NCBI GenBank assembly: GCA_963727835.1
Contig: CAVSIB010000026.1
Location: forward strand, 13,825 to 77,824
DNA from: G026625185 sp963727835
Lineage (GTDB): Bacteria; Desulfobacterota; WTBG01; JAGOGO01
Direction: 5' to 3'
Length of the DNA: 64,000 nucleotides
The notes beneath the pieces were generated by a model. The model ran no database searches. It saw only the letters and a program-made list of their open reading frames with translations, and had not been told where the DNA came from. This document shows positions 17,995 through 28,458 of this stretch, piece by piece. The translations under genes and the position numbers were made by a program. The number at the start of each line of letters is the position of its first letter. Position 1 is the stretch's first letter.

Positions 17995-20436
17995 TTAAAC
18001 ATCTAAGTTCTTCACATCAAGAGCATTCTGGTAAATAAACTCCCGGCGAGGCTCAACCTCATCACCCATGAGCACGGTAAAAATAGCGTCTGCCTCCACT
18101 GCATCCTCAACTTTTACCTGGAGGATGGTTCTGGTTTCAGGATTCATGGTGGTTTCCCACAGTTGTGCTGGGTTCATTTCCCCCAATCCTTTATACCGCT
18201 GGATTTCAAGCCCCTTCTTGCCGAGGGTAAACACCACATTGATTAATTCCGAAAAATCCTTAACCTCCAAGCCGTTGCCATCTTCTTCTAATCGGAAGGG
18301 GGGTGAACCGAATACCCGAACCTCTTGAGCCAGTTTCTTCATTTCCTCAAATTCCGGGGAGCTGAGCAAATCAAAATCAATCTGGCTTATTTTTTCTCTT
18401 CCCTGGTCATGTGAAATAATCCGGATATTAAAACAGTTGTGCTCGGAATCCATCTGGAGATCAAACTCTACCGGAGAAATTTCCGGGTGATGAGAGTGAA
18501 TGAACTTCTTGATTTCATTGATAATCTCTTGAAGCATTTTTTCTTCTCTCAAGGTATTTTCGTTGAAGCGAGGGTTTTGGATGAAAGGATCAATCACCGC
18601 TCTGACCATATTCTTCCTTTCCATCTGCTTTAAGAGTTTTTCATACCTCAGGACCTTTTTCATTAGTTTTATCAGGTGATCGCCGAGTACGATTTTGGGT
18701 GATTGGGAGGCAAAAAGCTTCAGACTCTCTGCTCCTTCGGCAAGGAGGTAATCTTCCAGGACGGTTTCATCTTTTAGGTACCGTTCTTTCTTCCCTTTTT
18801 TGATCTTAAACAAAGGGGGCTGGGCGATGTAGAGTTGTCCCTTTTCTATAATATCCGGCATCTGCCGATAAAAGAAGGTGAGGAGAAGGGTCCTGATATG
18901 AGAACCATCTACATCTGCATCAGTCATGATAATGACATTGTGGTAGCGGAGTTTATCAGGGTTATATTCTTCTTCTCCCAATCCTGTTCCTAAAGCAGTA
19001 ACCATAGTGATGATTTCTTGATTTTCTAACACCTTATCAAAACGTGCCTTCTCCACATTCAATATCTTCCCCTTTAAGGGCAGGATCGCCTGAAATTGCG
19101 GGTTCCTTCCCTGTTTGGCTGATCCACCGGCCGAATCACCTTCGACCAAGAAAAGCTCGCTGAGGGCGGGGTCTTTCTCGCGACAGTCAGCTAACTTGCC
19201 GGGCAAAGAACCACCCTCCATAAAACTTTTCCTCCGAATAAGCTCTTTAGCTTTTTTGGCCGCCTCCCGCGCTCTGGCGGACTCAGCTGCTTTTTCAACG
19301 ATTTTTCGGGCTACATCGGGGTGTTCCTCCAGATAAGCGGAAAGCTTATCGTTTACCACGCTTTCTACCAGGCCTTTTACTTCGCTGTTTCCCAATTTGG
19401 TTTTAGTCTGGCCTTCAAATTGAGGATTGGACAGTTTAATGCTTATGACTGCGGTTAGCCCTTCCCGAAGGTCTGATCCTTCCAGGTTTATTTTTAAATT
19501 TTTAGCTACGTTCGCCTTGCTTATATAGTTGTTTACCGTGCGAGTAAGTGCGGCTTTAAACCCACTTAAATGTGATCCACCTTCTTGCGTATTAATAGTA
19601 TTTGCGAAAGAAAAAAGAGTTTCTGCGTAGCTGCTGTTATATTGAAAGGCGATTTCGCATACGACCCCATCTTTCTCTGCCTCAATAAAGATAGGTTTGG
19701 GATGGATGGGGTGTTTATTTTGGTTCAGAAAGGTAACAAAGGAGGTGATACCCCCTTTATATTGAAAGGTATGGTGCTTATCGTTTCTTTCATCATGAAT
19801 CGTTATCTCTAGGCCCCGATTGAGGAAAGAAAGTTCCCGAAGACGTTGTGAAAGGGTATCAAAACTGAAAATCAGCTCTTCAAAAATTTGGGGATCAGGT
19901 TTAAAGGTGACCTTGGTACCGGAACGTTTAGTCTGGCCAATCTGCTTGAGTGGTTCTTTGGGCACCCCCCGTTCATATTTTTGTTGGTAAACATAACCAT
20001 CACGTCGTATTTCCAGAACCAAAATTTCTGAAAGGTAGTTTACGACCGAAACTCCGACTCCATGAAGCCCACCTGCTACTTTATAGGTCAGGTTGTCGAA
20101 CTTGCCTCCGGCATGAAGGGTGGTCATAACCACTTCAGCGGCAGATTTTTTTTCCGTGGGGTGTTCATCAACAGGTATTCCCCGGCCATTGTCTTCGACG
20201 GTGACACTATCATCAATATGGATTGTTACCGTGATCCGGTCACAAAACCCAGCTAACGCCTCATCAATGCTGTTATCCACAACCTCATACACCAAATGAT
20301 GGAGGCCTTTATTTCCCGTACTTCCAATATACATTGCGGGTCGTTTTCGAACCGCAGTAGGGTCATCGAGGACTTTTATTTTATCCGCAGTATAATCACC
20401 ACCGTTTGCCGGTAAAGTATTATTTTTTTCCGCCAT
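17995..20436 (-). CDS. gyrB: DNA gyrase subunit B
   Basis: The GHKL ATPase domain shows VYEVVDNSIDEALAGF, EDNGRGIPV and the GGLHGVGVSVVNYLS loop. The Toprim domain shows LFLVEGDSAGGSAKQGR and IIMTDADVDGSHI. The end, RYKGLGEMNPAQLWETTM, is the conserved GyrA-binding tail. At 813 aa it is full length, with an insertion between Toprim and tail as in proteobacterial gyrases. It begins four bases after parB and precedes gyrA. Confidence 0.97.
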   Translation of the reverse strand: MAEKNNTLPANGGDYTADKIKVLDDPTAVRKRPAMYIGSTGNKGLHHLVYEVVDNSIDEALAGFCDRITVTIHIDDSVTVEDNGRGIPVDEHPTEKKSAAEVVMTTLHAGGKFDNLTYKVAGGLHGVGVSVVNYLSEILVLEIRRDGYVYQQKYERGVPKEPLKQIGQTKRSGTKVTFKPDPQIFEELIFSFDTLSQRLRELSFLNRGLEITIHDERNDKHHTFQYKGGITSFVTFLNQNKHPIHPKPIFIEAEKDGVVCEIAFQYNSSYAETLFSFANTINTQEGGSHLSGFKAALTRTVNNYISKANVAKNLKINLEGSDLREGLTAVISIKLSNPQFEGQTKTKLGNSEVKGLVESVVNDKLSAYLEEHPDVARKIVEKAAESARAREAAKKAKELIRRKSFMEGGSLPGKLADCREKDPALSELFLVEGDSAGGSAKQGRNPQFQAILPLKGKILNVEKARFDKVLENQEIITMVTALGTGLGEEEYNPDKLRYHNVIIMTDADVDGSHIRTLLLTFFYRQMPDIIEKGQLYIAQPPLFKIKKGKKERYLKDETVLEDYLLAEGAESLKLFASQSPKIVLGDHLIKLMKKVLRYEKLLKQMERKNMVRAVIDPFIQNPRFNENTLREEKMLQEIINEIKKFIHSHHPEISPVEFDLQMDSEHNCFNIRIISHDQGREKISQIDFDLLSSPEFEEMKKLAQEVRVFGSPPFRLEEDGNGLEVKDFSELINVVFTLGKKGLEIQRYKGLGEMNPAQLWETTMNPETRTILQVKVEDAVEADAIFTVLMGDEVEPRREFIYQNALDVKNLDV

Positions 20437-20440
20437 GGGA

Positions 20441-21301
20441 TTATTTTCCTCCTTGAATTATTTCCAGGATCCGCTCAAGATCATCATCTGAAAAAAAGAA
20501 AATTTCGATTTTCCCTTGCTTTCCCTTCCTAAGAATTTTAACCTGGGTACCGAGAGCTCTTTGGAGATTTTCTCTAATAGATTTAATTTCAACTGGTTCC
20601 TTGCGAGGAGCGGGAAGAGGCTTTCCCCCTCTCCAATGCTTAACTAGTTCTTCCGTTTGTCTGACCGAAAGTTCCCGTTTAATGATTTCCCGATGAAGTG
20701 TAAGCCGCTTGGCATTATTGTCCAGAACCAAGATGGCTCGAGCGTGCCCAGAAGAAATTTTTCCTAACGATAAATCTTTTTTGATTTCTTCCGGAAGCTT
20801 AAGAAGTCGAAGCGCGTTGGTAATGGTGGAACGGTTTTTGCCAACCACCTCCCCTACAGTTTCTTGAAGGAGCTTGAAGTCTTCGATCAAACGATAATAA
20901 GCCTCGGCTTCCTCTACGGGGTTTAGATTTTCCCGCTGAAGATTTTCGATTAAAGAGAGAATGAGGACTTGATCATCAGAAACATTTTTAATGATTACAG
21001 GAACTTCTTTTAGGCCTGCTTTAATAGCGGCCCTCCAGCGTCTTTCTCCGGCGATCAATTCATATCCATCGGAACCCTTTCTTACTACCAAGGGCTGGAT
21101 GATTCCGCTTGAGCGAAGAGATGCAGCTAATTCCTCAATCTTTTCTGGATCAAAAATTTTTCGGGGTTGATAAGGATTGGGATGTATAGCCTTAATGTCT
21201 AAGAGAGCCGCTGTCCCAGTTTTACCTTCTTCTTCCATGACCGAGCCAATATCAGGGAAGAGGGCATTTAAGCCCTTTCCCAAAGTCGTCTTCTTATTCA
21301 T
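20441..21301 (-). CDS. parB: Chromosome partitioning protein ParB
   Basis: ParB is a CTP-dependent clamp that loads at parS and spreads to form the partition complex. Seen are the N-terminal ALFPDIGS region, IHPNPYQPRKIFDPEKIEELAASLRSSGIIQPL, the CTP motif ELIAGERRWRAA, and the helix-turn-helix ETVGEVVGKNRSTITNALRL, then ISSGHARAIL. At 286 aa the length is typical. It overlaps parA by eight bases. A parS site is present about 300 bp upstream of parA. Confidence 0.96.
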   Translation of the reverse strand: MNKKTTLGKGLNALFPDIGSVMEEEGKTGTAALLDIKAIHPNPYQPRKIFDPEKIEELAASLRSSGIIQPLVVRKGSDGYELIAGERRWRAAIKAGLKEVPVIIKNVSDDQVLILSLIENLQRENLNPVEEAEAYYRLIEDFKLLQETVGEVVGKNRSTITNALRLLKLPEEIKKDLSLGKISSGHARAILVLDNNAKRLTLHREIIKRELSVRQTEELVKHWRGGKPLPAPRKEPVEIKSIRENLQRALGTQVKILRKGKQGKIEIFFFSDDDLERILEIIQGGK

Positions 21302-22070
21302 GGGGATTTCTCCTTTTCTGGATAATCTCTCGAGCCAACTCTAAATAACATTGCGCCCCTCGAGAATTTTTATCATAAAAGTATGCTGGCTTCCCAAAAC
21401 TGGGGGACTCGCTTAGACGAACATTTCGGGGAATAATAACCGTGAACACCCGATCATTAAAATGGTTGCGGATATCTTGGACAATAAGATGGGAAAGCTT
21501 GTTCCTCACATCAAACATGGTAAGCAGTATCCCTTCCATAGCCAAGCCTGGGTTGAGCACTTTTTTTACTCGCCGCAAGGTTTCGAAAAGGTGAGCGAGT
21601 CCCTCCAAAGAATAATATTCACACTGAACCGGAACGAGAACCGAATCCGCGGCAGTTAAAGCATTTAAGGTCAAAAACCCTAAGGAGGGCGGACAGTCAA
21701 TCAGGATATAGTCGAATTCTGAGCGAACCGGTTCAATGAGGTTGCGGAGCCTTCCTTCTCGATTAGGTAAATTTACGAGTTCTACTTCTGCGCCGAAAAG
21801 GTCAAGGTGAGAGGGGATAACTTGTAAGCACGACACCTCGGTGGAATAAATTACTTCTTCAACCTTAAGGCCATCAAGGATAGCGTGGTAAAGATTGTTT
21901 TTGATTTTGTCTTTACTTAAGCCCACGCCGCTCGATGCATTCCCCTGAGGGTCAGCATCAAGTAAAAGGATACTTTTTTTACTCAACGCCAGAGAGGCTG
22001 CTAAGTTTATCGCGGTTGTTGTTTTACCAACCCCACCTTTTTGATTGGCAATACAAATTACTCTCGCCAT
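21294..22070 (-). CDS. parA: Chromosome partitioning ATPase ParA/Soj
   Basis: A Walker-type ParA ATPase that moves ParB-parS complexes over the nucleoid. The deviant Walker A is IANQKGGVGKTTTAINLA at the N-terminus. LLLDADPQGNASSG follows, and the Walker B region is YILIDCPPSLGFLTLNALTAADSVLVPVQ. I place the start at 22070 (MARVICIANQ) because AAGGA lies just upstream; an earlier in-frame start at 22109 adds 13 residues unlike the family. It overlaps parB and follows rsmG. Confidence 0.94.
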   Translation of the reverse strand: MARVICIANQKGGVGKTTTAINLAASLALSKKSILLLDADPQGNASSGVGLSKDKIKNNLYHAILDGLKVEEVIYSTEVSCLQVIPSHLDLFGAEVELVNLPNREGRLRNLIEPVRSEFDYILIDCPPSLGFLTLNALTAADSVLVPVQCEYYSLEGLAHLFETLRRVKKVLNPGLAMEGILLTMFDVRNKLSHLIVQDIRNHFNDRVFTVIIPRNVRLSESPSFGKPAYFYDKNSRGAQCYLELAREIIQKRRNPHE

Positions 22071-22109
22071 TTTTCCTTGTAATTTAATTGTTGCGGAGGC
22101 AAAGGACAA

Positions 22110-22433
22110 ATGAACAAAATGGACTGTTGCTTTTTGTATTTTTTAGAGAAAGTGCCATGTCCTTTTTCTAAAAAGTAATCCCTATTAAAAGGTAAGGAGG
22201 GAAAAGCATCGTTTTTATTTTGTCCGCAGCTTACCATCAAATAAAACTAATAGTTACAATTATTTGCAAGAACAGTTTTTTTTTGAAAAACCAATTGGGA
22301 CTTTTATAAAAAAATATCACATTTTGGAGAAATTCGGAAGAAAATTTATCAAAATTAGCAAATAAAAACCCCCGGCCTTTAATTGTATCTTTTGGCCCAA
22401 TGGTTGTATGTTTCACGTGAAACTTTACAGTGA
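22110..22433. other. rsmG-parA intergenic region with parS, AT-rich
   Basis: This AT-rich gap between rsmG and parA carries the parS site near its rsmG side. One TTATCCAAA at the rsmG end is one base from a DnaA box, but no cluster of boxes was seen, so there is no support for an origin here. Confidence 0.4.
22409..22424. promoter_or_regulatory. parS partition site
   Basis: TGTTTCACGTGAAACT differs from the universal parS palindrome TGTTTCACGTGAAACA only in the last base. It lies just downstream of the rsmG stop and upstream of parA. parS normally clusters around the replication origin, so this part of the chromosome is probably origin-proximal. Confidence 0.92.
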
Positions 22434-23081
22434 TTATCCAAAGACGATGATAGCCCGTTGTTTGTTGGTAAAAGGGAGGACAAACTCCTTAAGCTGTTTT
22501 AGGGATATGCCCCAGTGGGGAAGCTGGGGTTCGACTGCCTTTAACTCATTTAAAAAATTAGGCCCTTTCATGGCGATAACGATTCCTTGTGGACTCCTGA
22601 GGGCTAACGCGAAAGGTAAAAACTTTTCTAGCGAGGAAAAAGCCCTCCCGATGCAGACATCATACCGATTATCTGAAAAATCATGGTGTTCTAATCGCTT
22701 CTGAAGGACAACAACGCCACGTAAGTTAAGCGATCTAACCAGATAACGTAAAAACAGGACCTTTTTTAAAGAAGAATCCACCAAGGTAACAAAAAGATCA
22801 GGCCTGATGATTTTTAAAGGAAGGCCAGGAAATCCTCCGCCAGAGCCTAAATCGATTAAACTGCTCTTCAAGGGAATAAACCTCTCCGGGATGAGGGAAT
22901 CAATGAAGTGCTCAATAAAAACCTTTTTTCTTTCAGTTATCCGGGTAAGGTTTATTTTTTTATTCCACGCGATGAGTTCTTGATAATACGTTTCGAATTG
23001 TAGGCCAGCTTCTTCCGAGAGAGGAATGTTTAACTTTTTGGAGGCTTGGAAAAAAAAATCCAGAAGGGTATTTTTTGACAC
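22434..23081 (-). CDS. rsmG: 16S rRNA (guanine527-N7)-methyltransferase RsmG
   Basis: RsmG (GidB) methylates G527 of 16S rRNA using SAM. The sequence has INLTRITERKKVFIEHFIDSL, the SAM-binding motif LIDLGSGGGFPGLPL, VTLVDSSLKKVLFL and YDVCIGRAFSSL. At 215 aa it is the usual size. It precedes parAB, the classic origin-side arrangement. Loss of this enzyme gives low-level streptomycin resistance in other bacteria. Confidence 0.95.
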   Translation of the reverse strand: MSKNTLLDFFFQASKKLNIPLSEEAGLQFETYYQELIAWNKKINLTRITERKKVFIEHFIDSLIPERFIPLKSSLIDLGSGGGFPGLPLKIIRPDLFVTLVDSSLKKVLFLRYLVRSLNLRGVVVLQKRLEHHDFSDNRYDVCIGRAFSSLEKFLPFALALRSPQGIVIAMKGPNFLNELKAVEPQLPHWGISLKQLKEFVLPFTNKQRAIIVFG

Positions 23082-23100
23082 AAAAGCTTAGATAAAAAGT

Positions 23101-24054
23101 TTATTGGTTAAATTTTATGTCAATATAAGCGTTAGTTCGGAGTTCTTGTAACCATTCTTGGAGTTTGCCTTCCATTTTTTGTTGGAAAAGGTAATTTGAT
23201 ATTGCCTCATGGGCTTCCTCAAATTTTTTCGTTTTTTCCTCAGAGCGCTCCAAGACTCGAATAATGCAGTATCCTTTGTCGGTACTAATAACCTTACTTA
23301 TTTCGCCCGGTTTTAAGGTGAAAGCTTCCTGATCAAGAGTACTCATCAATTCCCCTTTTTTATACATACCAACATCACACGAGGTGTTATTTTCAGGAAG
23401 ATTCAATTTCTGGGCAACCTTTTGAAAATCTTCTCCGGATTTTATCTTCTTTAATGATTCCTCAGCGCTTTGTGAGGCCGCTTTTTTCTTTTCCGGGGTT
23501 GCCTGATCCGGAACAGGGAAGAATATCTGTTCAAGTTTTACTTGGGCAGGTTCGAAAAAATCATTAGGATGTTTTTGATAGTAGTCCTTAATTTCTTTTT
23601 CGCTTACACTTATCTGTGAGCGAATAGTTTGAGTAATAACTTGGTTGCGTCGAATTCCATCGCGGATTTCATTACGGTATTCCCCCCAGGTAATCCCCTG
23701 TTGCCGTAATGCATCTTTGAGTTGATCATCGGTTATTTTATTATTCTCTTTAAAGCCCTTTATCATCGCATCGATTTCTTTTTCGCCGACCTTTGTTGGC
23801 ATATCTTTGGTTGCCTGATCAATGAGCTTTTGATCAATCAATTTTTCAAGCACCTCGCGATAACGGGAGGGATCAGCGTTGGAAAAATATACTTGGGCTA
23901 CCCGGAGAAGTTCAGAAAGGGTAATGACCTCATTATTAACAACCGCAACGACTTCATCAACGACCTCTGCCCTAGCAGAGAAAGAAAGCATCATTAAAAC
24001 AATACTTAAGAAAAAAATATAGCCACCAACTTGATAGTTTTTTAGATTAAACAT
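23101..24054 (-). CDS. SurA-like periplasmic peptidyl-prolyl isomerase
   Basis: An N-terminal signal peptide (GYIFFLSIVLMMLSFSARA) is followed by the SurA N-domain VVDEVVAVVNNEVITLSELLR, residues 30-170, with the helical chaperone module. One parvulin-type PpiC domain (about 170-290) carries ARVKLEQIF-like PAQVKLEQIFFPVPDQ and DVGMYKKGELMSTLDQEAFTLKPGEIS. SurA helps outer-membrane proteins fold, which supports a Gram-negative envelope. With 317 aa and one isomerase domain it is the short form found in Deltaproteobacteria. It is 104 bp downstream of mfd. Confidence 0.88.
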   Translation of the reverse strand: MFNLKNYQVGGYIFFLSIVLMMLSFSARAEVVDEVVAVVNNEVITLSELLRVAQVYFSNADPSRYREVLEKLIDQKLIDQATKDMPTKVGEKEIDAMIKGFKENNKITDDQLKDALRQQGITWGEYRNEIRDGIRRNQVITQTIRSQISVSEKEIKDYYQKHPNDFFEPAQVKLEQIFFPVPDQATPEKKKAASQSAEESLKKIKSGEDFQKVAQKLNLPENNTSCDVGMYKKGELMSTLDQEAFTLKPGEISKVISTDKGYCIIRVLERSEEKTKKFEEAHEAISNYLFQQKMEGKLQEWLQELRTNAYIDIKFNQ

Positions 24055-24158
24055 ATTGCAGCAAGAAAAAGTTTAAATTTTTATTAAGTATTTGGTTTCG
24101 CTCTTATAAATTGACCGGCGTAGTACTTTTAAAGTTTAATTTAAATCATTTATTCGTT

Positions 24159-27100
24159 TTATTGCAAAACCTTTTTTACCTCGCCAATTATTTCCTGCCA
24201 AGTATTTTCCCTCGGAAAACTAATAATTAATCTATGGTCTGGCGTAAATTTAACTTTATTTTTGTACTGCTTAATCAAATACAGAACTTTTTCAAGAGAA
24301 TTTTCTGCCTCAGGATGAAAACTGAGAATAATCTCTTTATCATTAAAATCGAGATTTGTAACCAAGTATTTTCGTAACGCTGGTTTCATATTAGAGATAA
24401 TTAATAAATTATTAACCACCTCTGGCAAAGGCCCGTAGCGATCGCGCAGTTCAATTTCTAAATTTTTTATTTGATCATCCTCCAAACCCAAGGCCAGATT
24501 TTTATAAATTTTTAACCTTTGATGAATATCCGGCACATAGTCTTCTGGAAGATAAGCCGATGCTTTTAAGCGAATCTCCGGATCAACATCAGGAGAAATT
24601 TTTTCTCCTTTGATCTCCTTAACTGCTGTTTCAATAAGCTGATAATAAAGCTCGATTCCCACTTGCGCCATATGGCCGGATTGAGAGAGGCCCAGAATGT
24701 TTCCCCCGCCCCTAAGCTCCAAATCTAAGCTCGCCAGACGATAACCTGATCCCAGTTCGCTAAATTTTGCGATTAGTTCAAGCCGTTTTTTTGCCTTGCC
24801 GGTTAAATACCGTTCCTTGGGAATCAAAAAGTATGCATAAGCTTGGTGACTTGAACGGCCAACCCTTCCTCGGAGCTGATAAAGTTGGGCCACCCCTAAC
24901 CTGTCTGCCCGGTTGATGATAATAGTATTGGCGTTGGGGAAATCCATTCCGGATTCAATAATTGTCGTACAAAGGAGCAGGTTTACCTCTTTTTGGTGGA
25001 AAGCCCACATCACTTTTTCTAATTCCTTCTCTTCCATCTGGCCATGAGCAAAAGCCAGAGTGGCCTCAGGGACAAGTTCTTTTAAATAACTGGCAACCGT
25101 TTCAATATTTTCTACCCGGTTATGGATAAAAAACACCTGACCATTTCGCATAAATTCTCTTATAATTGCTTCGCGAATTATATTTCCGTCAAAATGAGCA
25201 ATAAAAGTCCTTACCGCCAGCCTGTCTTCGGGAGGGGAATTGATGATACTTAAGTCCCTGATTCCCAAAAGAGAAAGTTGCAGAGTGCGGGGAATCGGGG
25301 TTGCAGTAAGTGCTAAAACATCAACCAGCGCCCTTAGTTTTTTAAATTTCTCCTTGTGCCTCACCCCAAACCGATGTTCCTCATCAATGATGACCAGGCC
25401 TAAATCTTTAAAACCAATATCTTTCTGAATGAGGCGATGTGTCCCCACGACGATATCAAGGGTGCCTTCTTTGAGCTGGTCAATGACCTCCTTCTGCTCC
25501 CGGGGGGGTTGAAAACGGCTGAGCATGGCAACGTTAACGGGAAAATCCCGGAACCGATGAGCAAAGGTCTGATAATGCTGATAAGCCAAAATAGTGGTAG
25601 GCACCAATACGGCTACCTGCTTATTATCCAGCACTGCCTTAAAAGAAGCCCTGAGGGCTATCTCAGTTTTTCCATAGCCTACGTCTCCGCAGATTAACCG
25701 ATCCATAGGACGCTGGCCTTCCATATCTTCTATCACATCTTCAATGGCATTTGCCTGATCACGGGTCTCTTCATACTCAAACCGGGTCTCAAACTCCTGA
25801 TAAAGCTGATCTCGGGGAGCAAAGGAGTATCCTTCTAATGCCTGGCGGGTAGCATAGACCTTGAGAAGTTCTTTGGCATGAGCCATGATCGCTTTCTTTA
25901 CCTTGTTCTTTGGTATTTAGCCAGGCTGTTCCTCCCAGTTTGTTAAGCACCGGAGTAGCGTTCTTCCTCCCCGCCCCGAAATTTTTGGACTAAGTTAAGT
26001 CGAAAAGCCGGAACGTAAAGCCGATCCTGGTCCCGGTATTCGATAAGGAGAAAGTCATTTCTGTTTCCACCCACCTCCAGGGGATGAAGTCCTTTGTACT
26101 GGCCAATCCCATAATCAACATGCACAACAAAATCTTCAACGTGAAGGTCATCAAGACTGGAGATAGGATCGCCTTCAATCGGTTCAATCTTTTTCCCATG
26201 AGAAAATTTTTCTCCGAATACCTCGCCTTCAGTCAGCACAACAACCCGGTCAACATTCGAGCAAAATCCTCTTTGGATTTGGCCCAAGGTGAGAATCAAT
26301 TCTCCTTTTCCTGAGTTACCATTCGGCAAGAAGGAAAAATCCTCGCACATAGTTATTGGCAGTCCATAGCCATCAAGGAGGTCTTGGAGTCGTTTCATTT
26401 GAATAGCGGAATACATGACCAGGACAATTAAAAAATAATCATTAAGCCAATCTTTTATTTTTTGGGCCAGCTTTGCTAACGGGCGGCCCCGGCTTTTTGT
26501 TTCCATGATCTCTCGGAAAAGTCCTTGATTGTCGGACGTGGAGAAGGTAAGAGAGTTTTCTTCCGGACGAAAGATTTCGAGCGAATCGATTGATACTTTT
26601 GTAAACGGGGCTAAGGTTTTGTTTGTTTGCTCAGGAGTGAGGTAGAGTTTTGTGCCTAAACTCGAAATTTTTTCTTCCTCCTGGGCAGAGATAAGGCTCT
26701 GGGTGATCTTCTCCGCATAATCAGCCATTCTTTGCTCCCAATCGGAGACCCCATAAAACCACACGATGGCATCATCAGGAAAATACTGAATGAGGGTTCC
26801 CAGGGATTCATAAAACAACTCTAGGAGAAAAGAGATTCCCTGGAAGTGACCTTCTCCTTTTATTTTTTCTTTCATTATTTTTCGAAGACGAGGCGGGATG
26901 CTGTCTTGCTGATGAAGACGCTCGATCTGTTCTAATGCCCGGGTTTTGGATAATTCATCAAGAATAATTTCTGAAACCGGGAGAATATAAACCTCTTCCT
27001 GGTTAGAGATTGATCGTTGGGTTATTGGGTTAAACTGGCGGATAGAATCAACCGTATCTCCGAAAAACTCTAAACGAATTGGATAGGCACATAACGGAGG

Positions 27101-27632
27101 AAAGATATCTACTATTCCTCCGCGGACACTAAATTCTCCCCGTTCTTCCACCAGGGGCACATTGCGGTATCCGCCAACGACTAACCGCTCCAATAAGAAT
27201 TCACGATTAATCGGATCATGACAATTTATCACGATAATGGATTTTTTTAGGTCTTGCGGGGGAATGCAGTGCTGCATGAGGGCTGGAAGTGGGGCAACCA
27301 CAATCGGAAAAGCTTCCTGGTGCTGCAAATGAAAAAGGCTTTCAATCCGGGCAATCACCTTTTCCGGGTGAGGATCAGCGGTATCGTAAGGAAGCGTTTC
27401 CCCGCTGGGGAAAAAAAGAACAGGCCGATATCGAGCTTCATCTTTACCTAAATAAAACCGTAGTTCGCGACATGTTTCTTCTGCCAGAATCGTTGTCAGG
27501 GGTAACAACCAAAAAACTTCGCGCGATGTCTAAGGCCAGGGTGCTTAAAAGAAAGGGGAAAAAAGAGCCTTTTACCCCTGAGAGATTGATCTGCTTTTGT
27601 CCCTGCAAGAGAAAGGTTTTTAGGTTCTCCAA
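24159..27632 (-). pseudogene. mfd: Transcription-repair coupling factor Mfd, three frameshifts
   Basis: Mfd removes RNA polymerase stalled at lesions and recruits UvrAB. Joined frames give about 1158 aa, near the normal length. The start region (LKTFLLQGQKQINLSGVKGS) is in one frame to about 27500. The next frame, 25943-27508, covers the UvrB-like homology module and the RNA polymerase interaction domain (EDFVVHVDYGIGQYKGL). A short middle frame gives VLNKLGGTAWLNTKE. The last, to 24159, has the translocase motifs DRLICGDVGYGKTEIALRA, IDEEHRFGV and LRGRVGRSSHQAYAY. All motifs are well kept, so breakage is recent or a sequence error. The open frames cannot make a working protein without repair. 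Confidence 0.92.
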
Positions 27633-27676
27633 AAGAATTTTTTAGTTCATTAGGACGGTGAGATCGAGCTTGCATT

Positions 27677-28439
27677 TTAAATAAACTTCTTAAGCCACTC
27701 CCGCGCTGCGTTCATGGCCGCTTCATTTAATCGAAGGCGGTGACCCCCACTTTTGATAATGATAAGCTCCTTGGGATCAAGCGCTTTTTCATAAAGCCGA
27801 TAAGCATGTTCAACCGGAACAACATCGTCCTGGTCGCCATGGATGATAAGCTTGGGTTTTAACATAAGGGTGCCTACCCAATTTTCTGGCCTGAGCAGGT
27901 GAAAGCTTTCTATCCAGGCTGATTGGTCAAAAGGAAAACCTGGGGTTTTAATAATCCCAATTTGCCGGCAGTGATTTAAGTATTGGTCAATTCCTCGTTC
28001 TTTTAAAATAGAATCAAAATCAGCCGGACAGCCACAGAGGATTAATCCCGCAATTTTCTTACTATCTTGAGCACAGGCATAAACTGCCACCGCAGCACCA
28101 GCACTAAAACCAAAGAGCACAACCGGAGAAGAGCCAGTATCGAGCGAAACAACATAGTCTTTAACTCCTTTTAAATCCTCGGCCCATCCCCGAAGGTCGA
28201 AATCCCCGGTGCTTTCACCGGCGCCCCGAAAATTAAATGTCACCGCCTGCAATCCTTCTTCACCTAAAACCTGCGCCAGTTGGGCGTAGCCGGGATCTTC
28301 CGGGTCTTTTTTCCCGCCGGGTATTCCATGACAAAGAATAACTATCCCACTGGTTTTTTTTATGTTTATGCGAAGGATAAAAAATTTTTCCTCTAATACG
28401 ATTTTTTTTAATCAGAAGGTCAAAATCATTTGATCGCAT
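27677..28439 (-). pseudogene. Alpha/beta hydrolase, one frameshift in an A/T homopolymer
   Basis: From an ATG at 28439 the frame reads DFDLLIKKNRIRGKIFYPSHKH. At a run of eight identical bases (28354-28361) it must shift by one to continue KKTSGIVILCHGIPGGKKDPEDPGYAQL, with the HG oxyanion motif. The catalytic-Ser elbow is GFSAG, in VVLFGFSAGAAVAV. Asp lies in LIIHGDQDDVVPVEHA and His in GGHRLRLNEA. The joined protein is about 253 aa. Without repair only a TTG-started 191-residue piece remains, which lacks the HG loop. The substrate is unknown; family members include esterases and acylpeptide hydrolases. Confidence 0.75.
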
Positions 28440-28458
28440 AAATAATCCGAAATATTAA

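Noticed and set aside
22246..22436. Candidate replication origin
   Set aside because: AT-rich and near parS, but only one DnaA-box-like sequence (TTATCCAAA) was seen, so no box cluster supports it.
22408..22704. 98-codon frame starting in the parS site
   Set aside because: It is antisense to rsmG, and its start lies inside the parS palindrome with no ribosome site.
28400..28439. In-frame TGA as selenocysteine in the hydrolase gene
   Set aside because: The frame change at the eight-base run explains the stop, and the motif after it matches an ordinary hydrolase; no selenocysteine context was seen.
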